Source of the DNA: Hanleya hanleyi
Taxonomy: Eukaryota > Mollusca > Polyplacophora > Lepidopleurida > Hanleyidae
Length of the DNA: 64,000 bases
Reading direction: 5' to 3'
NCBI GenBank assembly: GCA_036873755.1
Contig: JAVTVY010010452.1
Span: 62,001 to 126,000, forward strand
The notes below the pieces were generated by a model that was not told where the DNA came from, did not search any database, and saw only the letters and a list, made by a program, of their open reading frames with translations. Made by a program: the position numbers and the translations under genes. Every line of letters begins with the position of its first letter. Positions within the stretch are counted from its first letter, which is position 1. Below, in pieces: positions 54,467 to 64,000 of the stretch.

Positions 54467-55369
54467 TGAAATATTGCTGAACGTGATGTTAAACCTTACT
54501 TCTCTCTCTCTCTGAAGAGTGGATCTCCATGGATTTGTCAGGCTAGCAACAAATTCCATGAAAATAATGTTTCTGGCTGGAACGCACACCGGGGGTCCTT
54601 GCAACCTCCCCACAGCGCATGCTCCATTTCGCAGGCTCCAATAACATCCCTGCCTCCAATAGCGGAAGTTGACCTTTACTACGTTGCTATGACGTATAGG
54701 GGAAACCAACCAACGCACGGTTCAGTTTGAATCCGACCAAACGACTCCTTTAGTGTTGCACATGAGCGAACTACTTTTCATATGCTCTGTCCAGATAAAC
54801 AGGGAAAATTATCTCCAGATAATTCTTTTTAACGCTAAGACAACAGAGGTATTATGCAGACTGGAAAAGTAATCGAAATGTTCGGTAAACATCCATTTTA
54901 CTATATATGATGTCACTACCGGCGATGTACGCGAAGGCCCCGAATCCGGTCCAAAAATCTGACTGGTGGCTGGGGTGTTATTAGACCCCCAGCGAGGTGG
55001 TTGGGGTCCTTGTTGTTTTCAACTCTTGGGCGGAAGTGGTCACATGACCGAGGAGCGGCCGTTGCATCAACACAGAGTGAGGGAGCAGTCCGTCTTTTGA
55101 TGTACCGCTGTGATATGACTCACATAACATAACAGGTTGATTGTATCTGTCTAAGACCACATTAAATCTCGATGGTAAATAGGGCTTCGCTTGTACTTTC
55201 AACCGCCCACGCTGATTTCAATACTCAAACGTTTCTGCCACATATTCGTGCGGTCTTACACTAATATTCTGATTTCTTTTCTCACATATATTTGCGTTTT
55301 CGCGCTGAGGCGAGATATTACTGAATTCCCATCAGCATGCATAGTTTGATGTCGTCAGATAATAATGCA
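54467..55369. other. Intergenic DNA, no gene recognised
   Basis: Short frames only. No repeat structure beyond a CTCTCT tract near 54503. Confidence 0.4.
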
Positions 55370-56180
55370 TATTTCCTATTGTATTCTTTGTTTACCCATT
55401 GTGTGCAGTTTGGATATTTCGAGAAGAGTATTAACTGTAATTGTATAGATTTTGGTTACCCTGCATGGTGCAGTCTGTGATGGTTTCTGGATCAAGAGTA
55501 GTGGCTGAAATTGTGTTCTGTGGTTACCCTTGTGTAGTCTCTGATGGTTTCTGGATGAGGAGTGTTGGTTGAGAATGCATATTCTGGGGTTACCTTAGTG
55601 CAGTCTCTGATGGTTTCTGGATGAAGAGTATTGGTTGGAAATGCATATTCTGGGGTTACCCTAGTGCAGTCTCTGATTGTTTCTAGATGAAAAGTATTGG
55701 TTGTAATTGTATATTCTGGGTTACTCTGGTGCAATCTCTGGAGGTTTCTACATGAAAAGTATTGGCTACAATAGTGTATCCTGTGGTGGCCTAGTGCAAT
55801 CTCTAATGATTTCTACATGAATAGAAGTTGTATATTCCTTTGGTTACTCCGGTGGGGTCTCTGGTGGTTTCTAGATGAAGAGTATTGACTGTAATTGTAT
55901 TCTGTGATTACCCTAGTGCAGTCTCTGATGATTTCAGGATGAAGAGTGTTCACTGGAGTCGCATATTCTTTTGGTTACCCTAGTGCAGTCTCTGATGATT
56001 TCTGAATGAAGAGTGTTCACTGGAGTTGTATATTCTTTTGGTTATCCTGGTGCAGTCTCTGGTGGCTGAAGATCAATTATTGACGGAAAATACGTTCTAC
56101 GGCTGTCCATTAACTACAATCTTTAATGATTGAATATTAAGAATTGACTGCAATTACGTTCTTTGGTTACCAGTATTCGT
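55370..56180 (+). repeat. ~83-bp degenerate satellite (second array)
   Basis: About nine units with GTGCAGTCTCTGATGGTTTC, GGATGAAGAGTATTG, and ATTCTGGGGTTACCCTA. Its first unit (TTGGATATTTCGAGAAGAGT) matches the 43985-44500 array, 11 kb away on the other side of the second Polinton. Confidence 0.8.
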
Positions 56181-57725
56181 GGATCCCAGCCTTTGGAGGA
56201 TCTGAAGGATCGTGGTTGCAGTAGTGAATGCGGTTGCGTCAATGGATCAACACTTTCTGTCTTGTAACTGCGAGTCCACGGTGTGATATCTGTGACGCTG
56301 TAATCTTGCCTGGCCAGGCTTCCAGGGATGATAAAGGTGAAATACCAAACTTATATCGAAATCAATTAGTTACGGTACTTTTTCTGGAAACCTCCGTTAA
56401 AACTCGTAAATCTTCTCTACTGGACGGAATCCAACTTGTGTCTGAGTCATAGCTTGGCTTGTAGCCGAACGATGGCACGGTAAAGAGAGTAAATCTATAC
56501 TCTAATATTATACCATAACAAGCTATCAGATATCGTGTCAGCAAGAGATTTACACGGTAACTTATATCAACTATAATTAATTACGAATAATTTCCCTGTG
56601 CCTTGGCCATATCCAATAAAAATAGCAATATAGTCTGTCTAACATCTGTCCAGATTCATGTATCTACCCTCCCCGATACTGGTTTACACTTCAGAAGTGA
56701 AAGTGCATCAAACAAGTTATAATGGAATTCAGTTAGTCGCACATATTTAAATTTCATAAAACCCAATCATGCGATCACCCTGAAAAAAAAATGAAATCAA
56801 TCGACCATATTCCTGCATCTGTTTATATTTTATACTTTAGCCATTAATGTTAATTGTATGCAAAATAAACAGAAATAATAGAGTTGTCTTTGCGCTCGTG
56901 ATCCTTATACTGGAAACGGAAACGGTCTTGGTGATATGACTGTATTCCATGAAATATACAGGGTTATTAGAACAAATTGCCACATGTTAATGGTGAAAGA
57001 CGTATCAATATGATAAGACCGACCACCTGCAGTATTCTCCATATATCAGTATCTGGAGTAGTCTATATGGGGGTCATGTTACTAATGTTACCCCATTCCC
57101 ACAGTGGACGACCCAGATAAAAATGGCGGACTAAGCTTGACGTCATTGACCAGATGGTTTATCTTAACGATGTAAAAAGATAAATCTATAAAGCAAATGT
57201 TATTGCTGAGATTGGTTAATATAATTAATTCCACGTTCAGGATCGTCTTGACTATCTCGTTCATTTGCCAGTGTATCTATGAAGACAGCTTTTACATGCT
57301 CCTGTTTCCTTGTCTTAGAAGAGTATTCTGATAAATATTTACACGTGAGCTCTTTCACCCTGGAGAGAACGAATTCGATTGACCTTAGCACCTGAAGTTC
57401 ATATTGAATTTATTCATGCCCACTGTTATGCACGATGGCTCATATATGCCAGACAAGTTTCTATTTATATATTTGGAACTTTTCATCATGGAGTGAAAAC
57501 ATTTTTATCTGTTTGAGAAGCTCTTCACCTGGGTATATTGTGTCTGATCAGAGACACTGCTGAACAGAAAACCAAAGCTGCGATTGAGAAGACGGCAAAC
57601 AACGTATATGAAAGGTTTATCATATTCCGTGTACGTCCACTATCTTGGGCAATTCTGGAATGAGACTACTGACATCACCCAGATGAAAAAAAAATCATAA
57701 ATAAATAAACAGCCTGTCACTCGCA
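56181..57725. other. Intergenic DNA, no gene recognised
   Basis: No coding or repeat feature supported. Confidence 0.4.
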
Positions 57726-58420
57726 GGCCTATAGGGTTAGCGAAATCATGGAAACAAGTTATTAACCCGTAAATATGGTGCTCAAACCACCCCCAACCCC
57801 ACAGCGGAATTACATGTAAACAAGTTACCAAACTGTACAAATAGCGCCCATACCAATCCCAGTGCCAGCGTAGCCGAATTTTATACAGACATTTTGTCAC
57901 CCTGTAACCCCAGTGGCAGAAACTAAACGTAGCGCAAAAACCATCCCAGCCTCAAGTTTAGCCCAATTAACAAGTTACCAAGTTACCAAGTAAACAAATA
58001 CGCTCAAACCACCCCAGTCACAGGCTTAGCCGAATTGTGTATAACCAGTTTGCAATATCTGTAAACATAGCGCTCAAACCCGCCCAGCCTCAGGTTTAGC
58101 CCAATTAACAAGTTACCAAATTGTAAACATTGCGCTAAAAACCACCCAATCCCAGTCTTGACCGAATGATTTACGAACAAGTACCAAACTGTAAGAAGGC
58201 GCTCAAACTACCCCCAGTGACAGACTTGAAGAAATCACAAGTGACCAAACTGTAAACCTGGCGCGCAAACCACCCAAACTTCTGACTTATAGCTGAATTA
58301 TAATAACAAGCTTATACTCTCAAACAGTTCGCAATCCCAGGCTTAGCGGAATTAGAAACAGTTAAAAAGCAGCTCATGTACACATGAGCGCTCAAACCAC
58401 GCCAGTTCTATCAGACGGGT
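57726..58420 (+). repeat. ~75-80-bp degenerate satellite
   Basis: About eight units containing GCGCTCAAACCACCCC, CAGGCTTAGCCGAATT and AACAAGTTACCAAACTGTAA. Strongly diverged, so old. Confidence 0.75.
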
Positions 58421-60519
58421 AGAAAAAAAAGTTGAAATGGACGCGGGTTGTCAGCCTCATCACAGAAATTGGTTCGATTAGACTATAAGAGGAACCCATA
58501 AAATCAGGGTGTAGCTTAAGGTTTGAAAAACCTCAAGCTACATTCAAGATCATCGGTACTATCCACAACGTTACGTGCAAAGGTTACTTCTGAGTTGCAT
58601 ATTAGCCATTTGAATGATGAGGTCGGAATCCACACCGAATGCCTGGTGAGATATTGCGATATATTTCATGTAGATTTCATTTTTATGGCAGCTTTTTAAA
58701 TATTAGATCAAACAACAAATCAGACCACCCATCGATTTAAGTAAGACACATCTTGTACGTGTTACATGATGATAGCTGATATAAACCCCCTCCTTAATTG
58801 CTGTACCACGTATGTTTATATTTAAAAACATACATCATATGAAACACTTTATACAGAAACATGATTAAACGAAAATAAAGTTATGAGGAGAAGGGTTACA
58901 TAGTACTGGTACCAACACGGAAAAATATCCTGGGGAAATATAGATAAAGGAAACGACATTGCTGCCTTCACCACGGCGGATATTTACGGCACAGTAAACT
59001 TTTGACTCGTTCTCTGTAAATTCTGCCTTCAAGTGCAAAGCGTCTTGCTCTTCATTTTGTCAGTTAACAAGTACCACATCCCTTTTTCATCTTCCAAACA
59101 TACACCAACAGAAAAACCTTGCTCTCTTTTTTTTTATAATCCTCCACTTTGGCCAAAGGCGATAAATACACCAAAACCTTAGGATGAATAAACCTAGTCC
59201 ATGACTAATTGGTGCAAAGTAACGACCTGCTAGAACCAGTTTTCTTGTAAACAATGACAACTGTTAACTTGCCAATATAATATTGCACTTCCGGCTAAGA
59301 GTCTCTCTACTAGGCCATAAAGCCACTACCGGTATTACATGCATAAGCCCACAGCACCATACAAAATAGATTGAAATCAATTATCAAAAACCTCAGATCA
59401 GTTATCTACTCATTTGCACCAATTAATGATTAAAATCTGCAAATCAATTGCCAAAATCTTATGAACGGTGAATATTATCGAATATAGAGGCTATGTAGAA
59501 AAAAATATTTTGGCTAACGCGCTTGAGAACGTAGAATATTGGAAGTATTTGATTCTTGTCTCATTGTTGCTGACTTATCTGTTCTTATTCATAGGGTCAA
59601 AGAGTTCATATAAACTGATCAATGTGGTTGAAGCCAAACTAAATCAGTTTATTCATTTATTTATTTTTATATTATTTACAAAAATAATGGATATGCTCTA
59701 GACTAAACGTGGTTATGACGTCATCGAGCTGGCACTATAATACTTGCTCCCAGAAAAAACCCCCAGCACATTAAAAACGTGAAGTTGTGGTGATCAACCC
59801 TTGACGTAGATTCACGCATGGCCTGAAAACCAACAAGTGATTAATGGATTTTGGCTTCGTCACTTAATGTTCTATATTCGTAAAAACAATATGCTATATC
59901 CAAGCCGGTTCCAGATTGCCGTTGCTATTTTTAAACTCAAGGATAAAATACATGTTTCTGTATGACGTCAAGCGCAATGTGTGTATATCTAGAACAAGCA
60001 CATCTGGTAGAGCAGTTTGGGTTGGGTAGATCTGTCGTCACATTCATCATAAAGTTGCGTTTTCCTCTGACTAACTTCTCCCTCGGAACTCTGTTATTGT
60101 CTAGATATTATAAGGTTAGCGTGTGTTTATTCCGTCTGTATGCTCGTGGCACTGATTAGTATGTGTCCTAGACCTATATTCGATGTGAGACCACCTCCTC
60201 ACACCGGATCAAACACACAGACATACAGATCTATTCATTTCTCACCGACACTGAAAGTACGTAAGTTTCACAGTCATTACCGACACCACTTATAGTTGAA
60301 AGAAAACAAGCACCGAACCTGTGTACTGGACCTGTCCACAAACAATCTGTAATAAACAACCAACGGATTGATTTTGCTGATTCCGCTTCACTCCAATAAC
60401 AGTGTTAGGCATTCTGCAACGATACCCCGTTTGAAGTATCGTTTTTGCGTCCAGGGCTATATGTACGTTTCGAATTCACAGACTTTAATTTAACTCTTAA
60501 GACATTTCATCCTTCCTGC
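58421..60519. other. Intergenic DNA, no gene recognised
   Basis: It includes a small CTTAAGGTTTGAAAAACCTC-like hairpin near 58512-58545. The 77- and 65-codon frames at 59468 and 59962 have no recognisable features. Confidence 0.4.
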
Positions 60520-60521
60520 TA

Positions 60522-60682
60522 CACGCTTAAAACTAAAATGTTGAAACTTACTCGTAAAGTGTTGAAATAACCTTTTAAGTGTGTACACAGGGACTGCTCT
60601 TTAAGTGTTGTCCCTGTGGACCCACTTAAAGGGTTATTTCAACACTTTACGAGTAAGTTTCAACACTTTAATTTTAAGCGTG
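60522..60682. mobile_element. Mariner-like foldback MITE, 161 bp
   Basis: Flanked by TA (60520-60521; 60683-60684). The arms CACGCTTAAAA...AAGTGTTGAAATAACC and their reverse complements pair along about 70 bp, leaving a short loop around CTGCTCTTTAAGTGTT. A TA duplication with long inverted arms is typical of Tc1/mariner-derived MITEs. Confidence 0.85.
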
Positions 60683-60954
60683 TACTGTTAAACGAATTGT
60701 TTGTCAAATATGCCCGTTAGCTCGATTTACTGTTGATCTGCTGTATATCAGACATTAAATGTACACATAATGTGAGAAGATAGAACATGAACATGTCTTC
60801 AAAGTGCAACATTGACTGAGGACTGAATTACGACTCGTTATCGAGAATTTTAACTTTATCACTGTTGGCAAATTAAGAAATAATGTTTTCATAGGCGTGC
60901 TCTATGGTTATTTTAGACACGGTTAGTTTGGGAAAGTTTATATTTAATAATAAG

Positions 60955-61135
60955 CCATCCCTGAGAGATTGGCTTCTCTCGCTTAGTTCATCAGTGTCTG
61001 ATATAGCCAGTGATCTTCTATCACCGAGAGACAACGTGTTGTCAGTATATTATCTAGCCAGTGATCCGCTGTCCCTGGGGGACAAGGGCTTCTCTCGTTA
61101 AGTTCATCAGTGTTTGATATAGCCAGTGATCTTCT
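60955..61135 (+). repeat. Outlying units of the 65-bp satellite
   Basis: AGAGATTGGCTTCTCTCGCT to GATCTTCTAT repeats, nearly identical to 62875-63050, then interrupted by AT-rich DNA. Confidence 0.85.
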
Positions 61136-61689
61136 ATATTATTTTATTTATTTTAGTTTATAAAATTAATAAGCTTTCCCACACTAGATTTCACATAACG
61201 TTTCAGGTATACGCACGGTTAGCTCGATGTTATTAGCACAAGTGTTATAGAATATACTAGCTGGTTTGTTAAATGTCGGCATCATATTTGGTAATTGTCC
61301 TTGTATCCAAATGATAATCTTCTGATATATAGGTAACTCCTAAGGCTAAAACATGCAAGAAAACGGCAATTCATTTTGGGGAAATTTTCCCGTTCAAAGT
61401 ATAACATAATAGTAGAATGACTCGACATACATATAATCACGTTCGTCGTCTAAAGCAATGTCAGAGTTACTTCCCTTGGGCTGCCACACTTTCAGTGCAG
61501 CAGCAAACCAAGACTGATGAATGATTTTACTAAGTATGTCGCTTGCAGCAAGTAAAAATTCTTTATGAGCTATACAGTTTTTCGTCTCGGTCGAAATAAA
61601 TGAAAATAAAATAATTACAGAACGCGGAAATTCTGTCTTACAATCCTGCACGACTACATTCAACAACTAAGATGGTCTATCATGTACAT

Positions 61690-63500
61690 GTACATCAGAG
61701 TCGTGTTTGGATTACCGAGAGCCTCTTGTATAAATGTCCGTTCGAAGAACCGGACATTCCTGAGACCGAGTGTGTCAGTGAGTGAGTCAGCCCCGTCGAG
61801 TATGGGAATCCCGTTGACAGGTTCAAAAATTGTGAAATAATTTTTGAGATAGTTGTGTAATCGATCATGTTACTATCGCCCCAGGCTTCAGAGATCCGCC
61901 ATGTCTGGGAGACAATGGCTCCTCTCGCTACATGTTTTATTCTATGATACAGCCTGTGATTCGCCATCCCCGATAGAAAATGGCTTCTCTCACTAAGTGT
62001 CTTAGTGTAGAATACAGCCAGTGATTGTCTGAGAGACAATAGCTTCTCACGCTGAGTGTCTCAGTGTACAATACAGCCAGTGATCCGCCATCCCTGGGAG
62101 ACAATGGCTCCTAACGTTAAGTGTCTCAGTGTACAATACAGTCAGTGATTCGCTATCCCTGACAGACAATGGCTTCTCCCACGCCGTGTATTAGTCCATG
62201 ATACAGACAGTGATCCGCCATCCCTGGGAGACAATGGCTCCTAACGCTAAGTGTCTCAGTGTACAATATAGCCAGTGATTCGCTATCCCTGACAGACAAT
62301 GGCTCCTAACGCTAAGTGTCTCAGTGTACAATACAGCCAGTGATTCGCTATCCCTGGGAGACAATGGCTCCTAACGCTAAGTGTCTCAGTGTACAATACA
62401 GCCAGTGATCCGCCATCCCTGGGAGACAATGGCTCCTAACGCTAAGTGTCTCAGTGTACAATACAGCCAGTGATTCGCTATCCCTGAGAGACAATGGCTT
62501 CTCCCACGCCGTGTATTAGTCCATGATACAGACAGTGATCCGCCATCCTTGGGAGACAATGGCTCCTAACGCTAAGTGTCTCAGTGTACAATACAGCCAG
62601 TGATCCGCCATCCCTGGGAGACAATGGCTCCTAACGCTAAGTGTCTCAGTGTACAATACAGCCAGTGATTCGCTATCCCTGAGAGACAATGGCTTCTCCC
62701 ACGCCGTGTATTAGTCCATGATACAGACAGTGATCCGCCATCCTTGGGAGACACCTTGCTACATGTATAAGTTTATGATACCATCAGTGATCCGCCATCC
62801 CTGGGAACAATGGATATCTCACCCCTTCTCAATGTATTAGTCCATGCTACAGCCAGTGATCAGATCCCTGAGAGACTGGCTTCTCTCGCTTAGTTCATCA
62901 GTGTCTGATATAGCCAGTGATCTTCTATCACCGAGAGACAACGTGTTGTCAGTATATTATCTAGCCAGTGATCCGCTGTCCCTGGGGGACAAGGGCTTCT
63001 CTCGTTAAGTCCATCAGTGTTTGATATAGCCAGTGATCTTCTATACCCGAGAGATGACGTCTTGGCAGTATATGATTTAGCCAGTGATCCACCATCCCTG
63101 AGAGACAATGGCTCCTCTCGCTACGTGTATATCTCTTGTATCTACGTGCATCTACGACAGACAAAGGCTTCTCTCATTGAGTTTATTACTCCATGAGATA
63201 GCCAATGACCCGCTATCCCTGATAGACAATGGCTGCTGTCGCTAGGTTTATCAGTGTGTGGTATAGTCGGTGACGCGCCATCCCCGAGGCAATGGCTTCT
63301 CTCACTACTGTGTAATAATCTATGATAATGCCACTGATACATCAACCCCCCCCCCCCCCACAAAATATGGCTTCTCTGACTAAGTTCTTCAATATATAAT
63401 TTAACCAGTGATCTAACATTTTTTCTGAGAGGCAATGGCTTCTCAAACTACTGTGTAATATACTGCCATTGATCCTCCATCCCGAGAGACAATGGCTTCG
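61690..63500 (+). repeat. 65-bp satellite, ~25 units
   Basis: Unit with CAGTGTACAATACAGCCAGT, GATCCGCCATCCCTGGGAGA, CAATGGCTCCTAACGCTAAG at exact 65-bp spacing in the core (62060-62720), more diverged at the edges. A longer block (about 195-260 bp) is itself repeated, giving higher-order structure. A poly-C tract lies at 63346-63358. Open frames on the minus strand are by-products. Confidence 0.9.
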
Positions 63501-63609
63501 CCAATGGCCTTGACTACATCAGCTAAAGCTGGCCAAGTCCTGTGGGAAGCACATTCTCCTTTTCCTTTTTCTCCTTCTCCTCTCGACTTTTCTTATTTAG
63601 TTCCTTAAC

Positions 63610-64000
63610 TTTCCAATAAATTGACTGATTTCTCTCAAATTTGAGGTCAGTAGGTCAAAGGAAAGGATATTGTGACCTAAAAATCGGGAAATCATCGAAA
63701 TTCAGTATTTTTTTGTTTGAGTGGATACATCTGTGAGAGATGATATGCTTGGTAATGAACTTATCAAAGGTCAAATAGGTCAAAGGTCAATATCACAGTG
63801 GCACCCTCCAAACAAAGAAGTATTCAAAACAAATTTATACTTACACTTATACTCTAGTCCAAGGATTTAGATTGTAATTCTACTTGAGGAATACCTCACG
63901 CCGATGCTAAACATGAAGCCTATTGAGGTCGGAATGTCAGAGGTCAAAGCCACTAGGATACAAAATAGCAGAAAACACTGCAAATCACATTTTGTGTGTA
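63610..64000 (+). repeat. DR1-type minisatellite, third locus
   Basis: GAGGTCAGTAGGTCAAAGGA, TGTGACCTAAAAATCGGGAAA, TTTTTTTGTTTGAGTGGATAC and TCAAAGGTCAA recall the units at 33.5-38.3 kb. It runs to the window edge. Confidence 0.6.

Noticed and set aside
61695..63435. Minus-strand ORFs of 67-114 codons
   Set aside because: By-products of the 65-bp satellite.

Overview
The window is eukaryotic nuclear DNA, most likely from a marine invertebrate and probably a bivalve or related mollusc. This is inferred from the transposon mix: a Polinton/Maverick, Penelope-like elements (PLEs), an RNase-H-bearing LINE, and many AGGTCAAAGGTCA-type minisatellites. There is no prokaryotic signature, CRISPR array, tRNA or rRNA. 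Most of the sequence is mobile-element and satellite DNA. The only candidate host coding sequence is one short first exon near 30.4 kb.

The centrepiece is a delimited Polinton/adintovirus-like element at 13624-28662 (15,039 bp). It has perfect 6-bp target-site duplications (CTGGTG) and 2.3-3.1 kb terminal inverted repeats (TIRs). Between the TIRs, all genes lie on the + strand: an unrecognised gene broken by two insertions, two tandem paralogues that look like doubled PC4 ssDNA-binding modules, a retroviral-type integrase with chromodomain, a membrane protein, a packaging ATPase, two conserved Polinton proteins, a penton-like minor capsid protein, a basic core protein, a double-jelly-roll major capsid protein and an adenain-like protease. 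No DNA polymerase B is present. Several genes carry frameshifts, so the copy looks defective, although the protease and one core gene are open. Genes are packed so that stop codons sit inside the next TATA box, or overlap or abut the next ATG.

A second, internally deleted relative lies at 45974-54257. It keeps TIR satellites, a 176-bp satellite loaded with CRE palindromes, and a zinc-finger gene that is the N-terminal part of a Polinton PolB. That gene is driven by a TATA promoter matching the one at the inner edge of the first element's left TIR.

A PLE family (A) is present in at least eight pieces, from an apparently intact reverse transcriptase at 47.3-48.8 kb down to 38-52 bp scraps of the 3' end. 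Several are inserted in the Polintons. The PLE terminal regions, and two more divergent families (B near 7.4 kb, C near 22.7 kb), share a ~105-nt motif with covarying stems that is not a hammerhead. Three copies have their 5' ends at the same place in it. I regard this as the most novel signal in the window.

The right part (30-64 kb) contains the possible host exon, whose splice donor lies in a minisatellite, a TTAA-flanked composite transposon, 39-bp and 23-bp satellites that create long spurious ORFs, a LINE RNase H remnant, a small mariner-like foldback element, and a 65-bp satellite at 62-63.5 kb.
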